DNA of 64,000 nucleotides, from assembly GCF_014170335.1 (NCBI RefSeq), contig NZ_LZZS01000038.1, forward strand, positions 186,001 through 250,000, written 5' to 3'. Made by a program: the position numbers and the translations under genes. The notes beneath the pieces were generated by a model that saw only the letters and a program-made list of their open reading frames with translations, was not told the DNA's origin and searched no databases. Source of the DNA: Achromobacter sp. UMC46. Its GTDB lineage: Bacteria > Pseudomonadota > Gammaproteobacteria > Burkholderiales > Burkholderiaceae_B. Shown one piece after another: positions 17,617 through 28,532 of this stretch (position 1 is the first letter of the stretch; each line of letters begins with the position of its first letter).

Positions 17617-18543
17617 ATGATTGCTCGCATCGCTCCCTTTTTCGCCCGCGCCGCCGATAGCGACCTGTGGCACAGCTTCAAGCGGTCGCCCGGCGCCATC
17701 GCGGCGGCGGCCGTCACGCTGGCCATCCTGCTGGGCGCGCTGTTCGCGCCCGTCGTCGCGCCGCACAACCCCTTCGACCTGGCGTCGCTCAGCATCATGG
17801 ACGCCAACACGCCGCCGGCCTGGGAAGAGGGCGGCAGCCCCGACTTCCTGCTGGGCACCGATGACCAGGGCCGCGACATCCTGTCGGCCGTGCTGTACGG
17901 GTCGCGCGTATCGCTGCTGGTCGGCTTCGCCTCGGTGCTGTTCTCGATGGTGCTGGGCGTGACGCTCGGCCTTATCAGCGGCTACGCCGGCGGGCGCATC
18001 GACAGTTTCATCATGCGCATCGCGGACGTGCAGCTGTCGTTTCCCGCCATCCTCGTCGCGCTGCTGATCGACGGCGTGGCGCGCGGCCTCTTGCCGCGCG
18101 ACATGCACGACCAGCTGGCGCTGTATGTGCTGATCTTCGCCATCGGCATCTCGGGCTGGGTGCAATACGCACGCACCGTGCGCGGCTCGACCCTGGTGGA
18201 GCGCAACAAGGAATACGTGCAGGCCGCGCGCCTCATCGGCATCGGCCCCATCACCATCCTGCGCCGCCACATCCTGCCCAACGTCATGGGCCCGGTGCTG
18301 GTGATCGCCACCATCCACCTGGCGATCGCCATCATCACCGAAGCCACGCTGTCGTTCCTGGGCGTGGGCGTGCCGGTCACATCGCCATCGCTGGGCACGC
18401 TGATCCGCATCGGCAACAGCTACCTGTTCTCGGGCATGTGGTGGATATCGATCTTCCCCGGCATTGCGCTGGTGGCGCTGGTGCTATCGGTCAACCTGCT
18501 GGGCGACTGGCTGCGCGACGCGCTCAACCCCAAGCTGCGCTGA
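17617..18543 (+). CDS. Peptide ABC transporter permease, DppC type
   Basis: 308 residues. The N-terminal OppC_N segment (WHSFKRSPGAIAAAAVTLAI) and FLLGTDDQGRDILSAVLYGSR are typical of DppC/OppC. The coupling loop ERNKEYVQAARLIGIGP lies near residue 200, followed by RRHILPNVMGPVLV. It pairs with the DppB-type subunit to form the membrane channel. It lies 10 bases after that gene, with AAGGGA upstream of the ATG. Confidence 0.93.
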   Translation: MIARIAPFFARAADSDLWHSFKRSPGAIAAAAVTLAILLGALFAPVVAPHNPFDLASLSIMDANTPPAWEEGGSPDFLLGTDDQGRDILSAVLYGSRVSLLVGFASVLFSMVLGVTLGLISGYAGGRIDSFIMRIADVQLSFPAILVALLIDGVARGLLPRDMHDQLALYVLIFAIGISGWVQYARTVRGSTLVERNKEYVQAARLIGIGPITILRRHILPNVMGPVLVIATIHLAIAIITEATLSFLGVGVPVTSPSLGTLIRIGNSYLFSGMWWISIFPGIALVALVLSVNLLGDWLRDALNPKLR

Positions 18544-18550
18544 GGACGTC

Positions 18551-20281
<1,731 letters not shown>

Positions 20282-20306
20282 CACCCGAGCGCAACCGGAG
20301 CGAGAC

Positions 20307-21515
20307 ATGACGGCGACACGACAGACCCTCTTCATCGGCGGACAGGTATTCGACGGCGAAGGCAAGACGCTGCAGGGCCACGGCGTGCTGGTCGAAGGCC
20401 AGCGGGTGGCACGCGTGGCGCCAGCGGGCGAATTCGACGGCTACGCCGGCGCGCGGGTCAACACGGCCGGCATGACCCTGATGCCCAGCCTGGCGGACTG
20501 CCACGTCCACCTGGTCTACACCGGCGGCGCCGACCCCAATGCGCAGTTGAGCAAACAGGGCCCTGCCCAGATCACGCTGACCGCGCTGGAGAACGCCCAG
20601 GCCAGCCTGCGCGGCGGCGTCACGGCGTTGCGCGACTGCGGCGGCAAAGACTATCTGGAATTCGGCGTGCGCGACGCGATCGCGCGCGGCGTGTTCCCCG
20701 GCCCCACCATCAAGGCGTCGGGACGCATCATCTGCATGACGGGCGGCCACGGCAACCGCATCGGCCGCATCGCCGACGGCTGTGACGACGTGGTGAAGGC
20801 GGTGCGCGAACAGGTGCACGCCGGCTGCGACCTCGTGAAGATCATGGCGACCGGCGGCGTCATGACGCCCGGCGTCAGCCCAATGGACGCGCACTACAGC
20901 TTCGACGAACTGAAGGCGGGCGTGCACGAAGCCAAGCGCTTCCGCAAAAGCACGGCCAGCCACGCCCAAGGCACGCAAGGCATCCTGAACGCGGTGCGCG
21001 CCGGCATCGATTCGATCGAGCACGGCATCTTCATGGACGACGACTGCCTGCGCGAAATGCTGGAGGCCCAGACGTACCTGGTGCCCACCATCGCCGCGGT
21101 GCGCAACATCATCGCCAACGCCGACAACGGCATTCCCGCCTACGCGGTGGAAAAGGCGCGCGCGGTGGAACAGCGCCACCGCGAATCGTTCCAGATGTAC
21201 TACAAGGCCGGCGGCCGGATCGCGATGGGTACGGACGCCGGCACGCCGTTCAACCTGCACGGCGAAAACGCCATGGAGCTGGCCTACATGGTGGAGTTCG
21301 GCATGACGCCGGTGGACGCGCTGATCGCCGGCACGTCCCGCGGCCATGACCTGATGGGCATGGACCAGCACGGCGCCGTCGCCGACGGCAAGATCGCCGA
21401 CCTGCTGCTGGTGCAGGGCGACCCGACGCAAGACATCTTGAAGGCGGCCGACAGGCGCTTCCATGTGGCGGTGCTGCGCAACGGCGAACTTGCGGCGGGC
21501 GCCTTGCCGTTCTGA
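20307..21515 (+). CDS. Amidohydrolase (imidazolonepropionase/prolidase-like)
   Basis: 402 residues of the amidohydrolase superfamily. Metal ligands are visible in order: HxH in LADCHVHL (near residue 64), a lysine in DLVKIMATGG, histidine in ASHAQGTQG, histidine in DSIEHGIF and aspartate in IAMGTDAGTP. This pattern is shared by imidazolonepropionase and Xaa-Pro/Xaa-Arg dipeptidases of the binuclear type. It is the last gene of the peptide transporter operon, 25 bases after the ATPase, so it probably cleaves the imported compound in the cytoplasm. The exact substrate is unknown. Confidence 0.88.
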   Translation: MTATRQTLFIGGQVFDGEGKTLQGHGVLVEGQRVARVAPAGEFDGYAGARVNTAGMTLMPSLADCHVHLVYTGGADPNAQLSKQGPAQITLTALENAQASLRGGVTALRDCGGKDYLEFGVRDAIARGVFPGPTIKASGRIICMTGGHGNRIGRIADGCDDVVKAVREQVHAGCDLVKIMATGGVMTPGVSPMDAHYSFDELKAGVHEAKRFRKSTASHAQGTQGILNAVRAGIDSIEHGIFMDDDCLREMLEAQTYLVPTIAAVRNIIANADNGIPAYAVEKARAVEQRHRESFQMYYKAGGRIAMGTDAGTPFNLHGENAMELAYMVEFGMTPVDALIAGTSRGHDLMGMDQHGAVADGKIADLLLVQGDPTQDILKAADRRFHVAVLRNGELAAGALPF

Positions 21516-21530
21516 AACACTGCGGCAATA

Positions 21531-21567
21531 AAAAAAGCCGCCGCGCCCATCGGCGCGGCGGCTTTTA
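21531..21567. terminator. Bidirectional terminator after the transporter operon and the YdgA-like gene
   Basis: AAAAAAAGCCGCCGCGCC pairs with GGCGCGGCGGCTTTT around a short CATC-type loop. It lies between two converging genes and has A and T runs on its two sides. Confidence 0.85.
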
Positions 21568-21595
21568 CCGTTGCGTGGCTTGACGTGCCCGCGCC

Positions 21596-23068
21596 TTAGC
21601 GCGCGCCACCCATCGCGCCGCTCATGACCATCATCAGGAACTGCTCGACCGGCATCTTCTTGCCGTTGAAGTCGACCTGGCCGTCGGCGTAGTTCAGGTA
21701 CGAGACGATGTTGTTGTTCTCGATCTTGGCCATGCCCATCGCGGCCGCCATGGTGCCGACCATTTCGGCCTGGCCCTTGGCGGTCTGCGCGGCTTGCTCG
21801 GCCGGCACGCCGCGCGTCTGCGGCTCGATGGCCATCAGGTCGGTCAGGTTGCCCTTGGACAGCACCAGCTTGGCGTCCAGCTTGCGCACCGCTTGCGTCA
21901 GCGTATCCGCGAACGCGCCGTCCATCGAAGCCGGCTTGGCCAGATCCAGGTTCAGGTTGAACGTGGACGTGCCGTTGGCCGTACGCACTTCCAGCGGCGA
22001 CACCGCCAGCGTCGGGTTGCCGGCCAGCAGCAGTTCGACGTTGGTCTTGACGATCTGCTGCTCTTCCGGCGTGAACTGGGGCGACTGCTCTTCACCCTTG
22101 CTTTGCACCATGCGGCGCGAAGCGGCTTCGTAGACGTCGTTCAGCGCCTTGAACGCCTTGGAGTCCAGCTTCTGCACGTCGATGGCCAGCTTCATGCCCG
22201 CCATGTCCTTGGCCTGCACGTTGATCATGCCAAAGTCGAGAGCCATCTTGGCGCCCATGAGCGAATTGGCTTCCGTCACGTCGACGGCGATCGTGGTGTC
22301 CTTGAACTGGACAGGCGGCTTTTCCTTGGACGTGATCGTCCAATCCTTGAACGTCACCTTCTGGCTGCCCACGTACATGCCGTTGGACGCCGGCGTCATG
22401 TCGCTGGTCAGCGTGATGCCCTGCAGGGCCATGCTGACGATGTCGCTGTTGTCCGACTGGCCGGACAGCACCAGCTTGTCCGTCTTCAGGTCGTACACGC
22501 CGTGCTTCGTGCCCGTGGCGTACTCGACGTTGCCGGTCATGCCCGAGAAGCTCAGGTTCGTGTCGCCCTTGGCCACTTCCACCGGGGCCAGGTTGAACTT
22601 GCCCGTGATGTTCTTGGCGTAGCTGACGCTGTAGTGGCCGGTCAGCGGCGTGGCGCCCTTGGCGGCGGCGAACCATTCCTTGACGGCCGGGGTCTCTTCC
22701 AGCGCGAAGTCGCTGGCCACCATGGCCGGCATGAAGGCGCCGGTCTTCAGGTTGGACAGGGGCAGGGGGCCGTGGCTCAGGTGCTCGACGAACAGCACAT
22801 CGCGCTCTTCGGCCGGCTTGCCTTCGGCGGCGGGCGGGGTGAACTTCACACGGTAGCGCGCGGTGGACGAGAACACGCCGCGCTCGAACGACACCAGTTC
22901 GACCTTGGAGGCGATGCCCCACTTGTCGCTGAACGTCTTCAGGCTGTCATTGGCGGTCGCGATCGACTGGTTCACGAAGTCCTCGGCCTTCTGGCCCGTG
23001 TACCAGGCCGTGCCGGTCCACACCGCGCCCAGGACAACAACGACACCCACTAATGCCGACTTCTTCAT
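21596..23068 (-). CDS. YdgA-like protein (DUF945 family)
   Basis: 490 residues of the YdgA/DUF945 family. An N-terminal membrane anchor or signal (KKSALVGVVVVLGAVWTGTAW) is followed by GQKAEDFV and a long beta-rich region, then a C-terminal segment with AKIENNNIVSYLNYADGQVDFNGK. The body lies in the periplasm, probably anchored to the inner membrane. Family function is not established. AAAGGA precedes the start. It is a single gene converging on the amidohydrolase. Confidence 0.85.
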   Translation of the reverse strand: MKKSALVGVVVVLGAVWTGTAWYTGQKAEDFVNQSIATANDSLKTFSDKWGIASKVELVSFERGVFSSTARYRVKFTPPAAEGKPAEERDVLFVEHLSHGPLPLSNLKTGAFMPAMVASDFALEETPAVKEWFAAAKGATPLTGHYSVSYAKNITGKFNLAPVEVAKGDTNLSFSGMTGNVEYATGTKHGVYDLKTDKLVLSGQSDNSDIVSMALQGITLTSDMTPASNGMYVGSQKVTFKDWTITSKEKPPVQFKDTTIAVDVTEANSLMGAKMALDFGMINVQAKDMAGMKLAIDVQKLDSKAFKALNDVYEAASRRMVQSKGEEQSPQFTPEEQQIVKTNVELLLAGNPTLAVSPLEVRTANGTSTFNLNLDLAKPASMDGAFADTLTQAVRKLDAKLVLSKGNLTDLMAIEPQTRGVPAEQAAQTAKGQAEMVGTMAAAMGMAKIENNNIVSYLNYADGQVDFNGKKMPVEQFLMMVMSGAMGGAR

Positions 23069-23372
23069 AGAGATCCTTTATTCTTCAAATGGATATAAGC
23101 GCACGGATTATAGGGAGTGCCGCCTAGGGAAAACACTTATTTCGTGCATAGGCGATGCAATATGTTACTTGGTGATACTGCATCGCGAAAATTCCACCGG
23201 TGCTGCGGAGCCACATCAGCTACAATCACGCCGTGTGCTTTGCCAATCTGCACACGTCCGCTAGGCCCTTCGCTGCCAAGCTTCGCCCATCAGGGCGCTT
23301 CCCTTTTCTCCTTATTCGTCCGCCTGGATTGGAGTCTCTCAACTTGAGCGACGGGCTGCCGCTGGAGTTGTT
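23069..23372. promoter_or_regulatory. Divergent intergenic region ydgA-like/rhlE with an 8-bp inverted repeat
   Basis: 304 bases without a gene. GCGATGCA (23152-23159) and TGCATCGC (23179-23186) are perfect inverted copies 19 bases apart, either an operator or the stem of a hairpin in a leader. TACAAT at 23221-23226 could be a -10 for the helicase gene, although no good -35 accompanies it. That would leave a leader of about 140 bases. Long leaders are common for DEAD-box helicase genes. Confidence 0.45.
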
Positions 23373-24908
23373 TTGACTACCTCTTCCCTTTTTGCCGACC
23401 TCGGGCTGGCTGATTCCCTGTTGCGCGCCATTGCCGATACCGGCTACACCGCACCCACCCCCATTCAAGCCCAAGCCATTCCGCAAGTGCTGAAAGGCGG
23501 CGACCTGCTGGCCGCCGCACAGACCGGCACCGGCAAGACCGCCGGCTTCACGCTGCCGATCCTGCACCTGCTGATGCAGCAGAAGCCGGAACTGCGCAAG
23601 CCCGGCCGCCCCCGCTGCCTGATCCTGACCCCGACGCGTGAGCTGACCGCGCAGGTCGCGGAATCGGTGCAGACCTACGGCAAGTACACCTCGCTGACGT
23701 CCATGGTGATGTTCGGCGGCGTCAATATCAACCCCCAGATCTCCGCGCTGCGCAAGCCGCTGGACATCCTGGTGGCCACCCCGGGCCGCCTGCTGGACCA
23801 CTGCGGCCAGAAGACGGTAGACCTGTCGGGCGTGGAAATCCTGGTGCTGGACGAAGCCGACCGCATGCTGGACATGGGCTTCATCCGCGACATCCGCAAG
23901 ATTCTCGCACTGCTGCCCAAGCAACGCCAGAACCTGCTGTTCTCGGCCACGTTCTCCGAAGAGATCCGCACGCTGGCGCGCGGCGTCCTGAACAACCCGG
24001 GCGAAGTCTCGGTCACTCCGCGCAATACCGCCACCGAACTGGTCACCCAGACGGTGCACATGGTGGAACAGCACCACAAGCGCGACCTGATCAGCCACAT
24101 CATCCGCGAAAGCGGCTGGCACCAGGTGCTGGTGTTCACGCGCACCAAGCACGGCGCCAACCGCCTGGCTGAAAAGCTGGTCAAGGACGGCCTGACCGCC
24201 GCCGCGATCCACGGCAACAAGAGCCAGTCGGCCCGCACCCGCGCGCTGGCCGGCTTCAAGGACAGCACCGTAACGGTGCTGGTCGCGACCGACATCGCCG
24301 CCCGCGGCCTGGACATCGACCAGTTGCCGCAGGTCGTGAACTTCGAACTGCCCAACGTGCCGGAAGACTACGTCCACCGTATCGGCCGCACCGGCCGCGC
24401 CGGCGCCACCGGCGCCGCGGTCTCGCTGGTCGACAACAGCGAAATCAAGCTGTTGAAGGACATCGAGCGCCTGATCAAGAAGACGATCGAGCGCAAGCCC
24501 ATCGAAGGCTGGACCCCGTCGCCCACCAGCGCCGCCGCGTTCGAGCGCCAGGAACGCGATGAAGACGCCCGCAGCCCGCGCGGCGGCAACCGCAATGGCG
24601 GCGGCGGCCGTGGCGGCAACGCCGGCCGCGGCAACGGTGGCGGCAATGCCGGCGCCGGCCGTTCGCGTCCCGCCCAAGGCCAGCCCCGCGCCGCCGCAGG
24701 CGGCCGCGCCCCGGCCCCCGCCCGTGCCGGCGGCGAAGGCCGCGGCAATGGCGGTCCGCGCGACGGCAAGCCCGCTGACCGTCCGGCCCACGCCGGCCGC
24801 GGCGAAAGCCGCCCGCAGCAAAGCCAGCGCCGTCCGGAAGGGGCTTCCCGCCCGGCCCAGGGCCGTCCGGCAGGCGGCCCGCGCGCAGCGTTGCTGGGCA
24901 GCAAGTAA
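23373..24908 (+). CDS. rhlE: DEAD-box RNA helicase, RhlE type
   Basis: 511 residues. The helicase core (about 1-375) has the Q-motif ([11 protein letters not shown]), motif I AQTGTGKT, motif [12 protein letters not shown], motif III FSATF and motif [12 protein letters not shown]. The C-terminal 110 residues are a basic Gly/Arg/Asn-rich tail with many RGG-like steps, a nonspecific RNA-binding extension typical of RhlE. It unwinds RNA in ribosome assembly and mRNA decay. The start is a TTG with GGAG five bases upstream; no ATG is well placed. Confidence 0.92.
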   Translation: MTTSSLFADLGLADSLLRAIADTGYTAPTPIQAQAIPQVLKGGDLLAAAQTGTGKTAGFTLPILHLLMQQKPELRKPGRPRCLILTPTRELTAQVAESVQTYGKYTSLTSMVMFGGVNINPQISALRKPLDILVATPGRLLDHCGQKTVDLSGVEILVLDEADRMLDMGFIRDIRKILALLPKQRQNLLFSATFSEEIRTLARGVLNNPGEVSVTPRNTATELVTQTVHMVEQHHKRDLISHIIRESGWHQVLVFTRTKHGANRLAEKLVKDGLTAAAIHGNKSQSARTRALAGFKDSTVTVLVATDIAARGLDIDQLPQVVNFELPNVPEDYVHRIGRTGRAGATGAAVSLVDNSEIKLLKDIERLIKKTIERKPIEGWTPSPTSAAAFERQERDEDARSPRGGNRNGGGGRGGNAGRGNGGGNAGAGRSRPAQGQPRAAAGGRAPAPARAGGEGRGNGGPRDGKPADRPAHAGRGESRPQQSQRRPEGASRPAQGRPAGGPRAALLGSK

Positions 24909-24967
24909 CACGCAGCAGGTAATATCACCGCCACCCCGAATCCTGCGATCCAAGGACCCGCGCCATC

Positions 24968-25597
24968 ATGCCCTTATCCACCTGGTTGACGTTCTTCCTG
25001 GCCTCCTGGGCCATTTCGTTCTCACCCGGGGCGGGCGCGATCTCCGCGATGTCCTCTGGATTGAAGTACGGTTTCGCACGCGGCTACTGGAACACGGCCG
25101 GCCTCATCATGGGCATCCTGTTCCAGTTCGTCGTCGTGGCCGTGGGGTTGGGCGCGGTGCTGGCCACGTCCGAAATGGCCTTCAACGTGGTCAAGTACCT
25201 GGGCGTGGCCTACCTGATCTACCTGGGCGTGCGCCAGATCCGCACGGATGCCGCGCCCGTCGCGGTGGATGCGGGCGACCCCAAGCAGGCCTCGATCCGG
25301 GATCTCGTCATGCGCGGATTCCTGATCAACACCATGAACCCCAAGGGCACGGTGTTCCTGCTGGCCGTGGTGCCGCAGTTCGTGGACCCGGCTCTGCCGC
25401 TGACGCCGCAGTATGCGGCGCTGGCCGGCACGCTGGCCTTCACCGACCTGGTCGCCATGGGCGTGTACACGCTGCTGGCGGCGCGCGTGCTGCGCATGCT
25501 GCGCGACGCCAAGCACATCCGCTGGATGAACCGCACCTTCGGGTCGCTGTTCATCCTGGCCGGCGTATTCCTGGCGTCGTTCCGCCGCCATTCCTGA
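24968..25597 (+). CDS. LysE-family amino-acid exporter
   Basis: 209 residues with about six hydrophobic segments. The family signature SFSPGAGAISAMSSGLKYG lies near residues 18-36, and NTMNPKGTVFLLAVVPQF near 118-135. It resembles the RhtB/LeuE branch, which exports amino acids or homoserine lactone-like compounds across the inner membrane. It starts 59 bases after rhlE and is followed by a very strong terminator. Substrate unknown. Confidence 0.88.
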   Translation: MPLSTWLTFFLASWAISFSPGAGAISAMSSGLKYGFARGYWNTAGLIMGILFQFVVVAVGLGAVLATSEMAFNVVKYLGVAYLIYLGVRQIRTDAAPVAVDAGDPKQASIRDLVMRGFLINTMNPKGTVFLLAVVPQFVDPALPLTPQYAALAGTLAFTDLVAMGVYTLLAARVLRMLRDAKHIRWMNRTFGSLFILAGVFLASFRRHS

Positions 25598-25606
25598 ATC
25601 CCCATG

Positions 25607-25647
25607 CGCGGGGCACGCGCCGGCAACGGCGCGTGCCCCGCGTTTTT
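25607..25647 (+). terminator. Strong terminator after the LysE-family gene
   Basis: A 15-bp perfect stem, CGCGGGGCACGCGCC (25607-25621) with GGCGCGTGCCCCGCG (25628-25642), is followed by five T. It lies 60 bases before prfC, so prfC needs its own promoter in that gap or reads through. Confidence 0.88.
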
Positions 25648-25706
25648 CATGCAAGCAGCCGGACCGCGCCGGCCTAACAAGCGGCGTTAAGTACAATCCT
25701 CCGACC

Positions 25707-27314
25707 ATGAATATCCCTCAAGAAGTTGCGCGGCGCCGAACGTTCGCGATCATTTCCCACCCTGACGCGGGCAAGACGACGCTGACCGAAAAGCTGTTGC
25801 TGTTCGCAGGCGCGATCCAGATCGCCGGCAGCGTCAAGGCGCGCAAAGCGTCCCGCCACGCCTCGTCCGACTGGATGGAAATCGAAAAGCAACGCGGCAT
25901 TTCCGTGGCGTCCTCGGTGATGCAGATGGAATACCGCGACTGCGTCATCAACCTGCTCGACACCCCGGGCCACCAGGACTTCTCCGAAGACACCTACCGG
26001 GTGCTGACGGCGGTGGATGCCGCGCTGATGGTGATCGACGCCGCCAACGGCGTCGAACCGCAGACGATCCGCCTGCTGCAGGTCTGCCGCGCGCGCAACA
26101 CGCCCATCATCACGTTCATCAACAAGATGGACCGCGAAGTGCGCGAGCCGCTGGAACTGCTGTCGGAAATCGAAGGCCACCTGGGCATGGACGCCGTGCC
26201 GTTCTCGTGGCCGGTGGGCATGGGCAAGGCCTTCGGCGGCGTGTTCGATATCCGCCGCGACCGCATGCGCGTGTTCCGCCCGGGCCAAGAGCGCCGTTCG
26301 GACAACGATGACGTCATCGAAGGCCTGGCCAACCCCGAAATCGCCCGCCGTTACGGCTCGGCGTTCGAACAGGCCAGCGGCGAGATCGAACTCATCAACG
26401 AAGCGGCGCCCGCCTTCGACCGCGAGCAGTTCCTGGCCGGCAAGCAGACCCCCGTGTTCTTCGGCTCGGCCATCAACAACTTCGGCGTGCAGGAAGTGCT
26501 GGACGCGCTGGTCGACCACGCGCCGCCCCCGGGCCCGCGCATGGCACTGCAGCGCGAAGTGCTGCCTGAAGAGCCCAAGTTCACCGGCGTGGTGTTCAAG
26601 GTGCAGGCCAACATGGACCCGGCGCACCGCGACCGCGTCGCCTTCGTGCGCGTCAGCTCGGGCCGCTTCGAGCGCGGCATGCGCTTGAAGGTCGCCCGCA
26701 CCAACAAGGAAATGCGCCCCAATAACGTGGTGTCTTTCCTGTCGCAGCGGCGCGAGCTGCTGGACGAGGCCTATGCCGGCGACGTGATCGGCATTCCCAA
26801 CCACGGCGTGCTGCAACTGGGCGACGTGCTGACCGAAGGCGAAACGCTGCAATTCACGGGCCTGCCGTTCTTCGCCCCCGAGCTCTTCCAGGCGGTCGAA
26901 GTGAAGGACCCGCTGCGCACCAAGCAGCTGCGCACCGGCCTGACCCAATTGGGCGAAGAGGGCGCCATTCAGGTGTTCCGCCCCGAGGCCGCCGGCGGCT
27001 CGCTGCTGCTGGGCGCGATCGGCCAGCTGCAGTTCGAAGTGGTCGCCCACCGCCTCAAGACGGAGTACGGCGCGGACGCTCGGATGCTGCCTTCGCGCTA
27101 CACAATGGCACGTTGGATTACGTCTGAAAACCCCAAGGCGCTGCGCAAGTTCATGGATGCCAATGCGGCTCATATCGCCTATGATGTGGTCGATGCGGCG
27201 GCGTTTTTGATCAGTTCCCCTGCGCAGTTGCGCGTAGCCGAGGACCTGTATCCCGAAGTGAAATTCCATGCAATGCGCGAACACGGCGGCAAGGTATTCG
27301 GGGACAAGGCGTAG
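25707..27314 (+). CDS. prfC: Peptide chain release factor 3
   Basis: 535 residues, normal for RF3. G-domain motifs are G1 SHPDAGKTT (17-25), G2 RGISVASSV, G3 LLDTPGHQDF and G4 FINKMDR, followed by domain II and a C-terminal domain III. RF3 is a GTPase that removes RF1 and RF2 from the ribosome after peptide release and takes part in translational quality control. The start MNIPQEVARRRTFAIISHPDAG is typical. Confidence 0.97.
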   Translation: MNIPQEVARRRTFAIISHPDAGKTTLTEKLLLFAGAIQIAGSVKARKASRHASSDWMEIEKQRGISVASSVMQMEYRDCVINLLDTPGHQDFSEDTYRVLTAVDAALMVIDAANGVEPQTIRLLQVCRARNTPIITFINKMDREVREPLELLSEIEGHLGMDAVPFSWPVGMGKAFGGVFDIRRDRMRVFRPGQERRSDNDDVIEGLANPEIARRYGSAFEQASGEIELINEAAPAFDREQFLAGKQTPVFFGSAINNFGVQEVLDALVDHAPPPGPRMALQREVLPEEPKFTGVVFKVQANMDPAHRDRVAFVRVSSGRFERGMRLKVARTNKEMRPNNVVSFLSQRRELLDEAYAGDVIGIPNHGVLQLGDVLTEGETLQFTGLPFFAPELFQAVEVKDPLRTKQLRTGLTQLGEEGAIQVFRPEAAGGSLLLGAIGQLQFEVVAHRLKTEYGADARMLPSRYTMARWITSENPKALRKFMDANAAHIAYDVVDAAAFLISSPAQLRVAEDLYPEVKFHAMREHGGKVFGDKA

Positions 27315-27350
27315 GCCCGTTCGGGTCCCGCACGGCAGATGAGGGTAGCA

Positions 27351-28025
27351 ATGTCTTGGCGTTTATTATTCGCAACGCTCCTGATCGCGCTTGGCGCGTC
27401 GGCCTGGGGCGGCATTCAATTGGGTGACTGGCTGGTGGCGCATGCGCCTCCCGCCGCACCTGCTCCTGGGCAAGACGCCGCGGCGTCGCAGCAGCCCGTC
27501 CTGGACGCCAATGGGCGCCCCTATGTGGCGCAGCCTCCGCAGCCCCGCATCGACGGCACCCTCGGCGTGCCCGACAAGCCCGCCGACCGGGAATGGCAGG
27601 TCAACACGGTGTCGCTGTTCGACACCGTCAGCGACCCCGCCGTGAAGCTCTCGCGCGAACGCATCACCCCGGAACAGGCCCGCGAAATCGCAGCCGCCTC
27701 CGAAGTGCCGCTGCCCTCGGGCACGTCGGACGTCAGCACGCTGGACTTGCAGGTGCCCGGCACCTCCACCGCCATCAACGGCGGCCAGACGCAAGCAGGC
27801 GGCTATGGCACCCCGCAAATGGTGCAGGCCCCTCCGCCCCCGCCCAATACGGCGCTTAGCCCCGGCGCCCCCGGCTGGCAAGACGCCCTCAAGCGCGAGC
27901 TGGCCCAATGCGCCTCGCAAGGCTTCTTCGACCGCCCGTCGTGCTCGTGGGCCGCGCGCAACAAGTACTGTGCGCCGAACCGCGCCTGGGGCACCATGGC
28001 CGAATGCCCGGCCCGCCCGCAGTAA
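27351..28025 (+). CDS. Small exported or membrane-anchored protein with a four-cysteine C-terminal domain
   Basis: 224 residues, not recognised. An N-terminal hydrophobic segment (LLFATLLIALGASAWGGIQL) works as a signal or anchor. A Pro/Ala/Gln-rich linker follows (with PPPPP near residue 160). The C-terminal 50 residues form a compact cysteine domain, with AQCASQGFFDRPSCSW, then NKYCAPNRAWG and AECP. Four cysteines after an export signal suggest disulfides in the periplasm. GAGGG before the ATG at 27351 favours it over the ATG at 27339. It lies 36 bases after prfC. Function unknown. Confidence 0.75.
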   Translation: MSWRLLFATLLIALGASAWGGIQLGDWLVAHAPPAAPAPGQDAAASQQPVLDANGRPYVAQPPQPRIDGTLGVPDKPADREWQVNTVSLFDTVSDPAVKLSRERITPEQAREIAAASEVPLPSGTSDVSTLDLQVPGTSTAINGGQTQAGGYGTPQMVQAPPPPPNTALSPGAPGWQDALKRELAQCASQGFFDRPSCSWAARNKYCAPNRAWGTMAECPARPQ

Positions 28026-28040
28026 AAGAAAGAACAAAAG

Positions 28041-28482
28041 GCCCCCACGCCGCGCACGCTTTGCGTGCTTGCTGCCCCCCGAGGGGGCGCTTTTGCCTTG
28101 GGGCGGCCCAGCGGCAAAAGGAAGCCCCCACGCTGCGCACGCTTTGCGTGCTTGCTGCCCCCCGAGGGGGCGCTTTTGCCTTGGGGCGGCCCAGCGGCAA
28201 AAGGAAGCCCCCACGCTGCGCACGCTTTGCGTGCTTGCTGCCCCCCCGAGGGGGCGCTTTTGCCTTGGGGCGGCCCAGCGGCAAAAGGAAGCCCCCACGC
28301 TGCGCACGCTTTGCGTGCTTGCTGCCCCCCGAGGGGGCGCTTTTGCCTTGGGGCGGCCCAGCGGCAAAAGAATGCCCCCACGCTGCGCACGCTACGCGTG
28401 CTTGCTGCCCCCCGAGGGGGCGCTTTTGCCTTGGGGCGGCCCAGCGGCAAAAGGAAGCCCCCACGCTGCGCACGCTATGCGG
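28041..28482. repeat. Tandem array of five 83-bp hairpin-rich repeats plus a partial sixth
   Basis: Copies begin at 28041, 28124, 28207, 28291 and 28374, with a 26-base partial copy from 28457. Copies are nearly identical: one has an extra C, one ends AAT instead of GAA, and one has TAC in a loop. Each unit holds three potential stems: GCACGC/GCGTGC, GCCCCC/GGGGGC and CTTTTGCC/GGCAAAAG around GC-rich sequence. The array lies between the converging exported-protein gene and bfr. Related single copies occur at 41164 and, inverted, at 62444. Long apparent reading frames through the array are an artefact of its composition. Confidence 0.95.
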
Positions 28483-28483
28483 C

Positions 28484-28515
28484 CAAAAAAAATGGCGCCC
28501 CGAGAGGGGCGCCAT
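28484..28515 (-). terminator. Terminator of bfr
   Basis: AATGGCGCCCC (28491-28501) pairs with GGGGCGCCATT (28505-28515) around GAGA. On the minus strand the hairpin is followed by a run of eight T, so it ends bfr transcription. Confidence 0.85.
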
Positions 28516-28532
28516 TGCTTTGGCCGGAATGT

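Noticed and set aside
28041-28482. CRISPR array, or a protein with 28-residue repeats
   Set aside because: Units are contiguous with no variable spacers and there are no cas genes. Open frames run through the array on both strands and in several phases, as expected from GC-rich repeats without stops, and none has a ribosome site.
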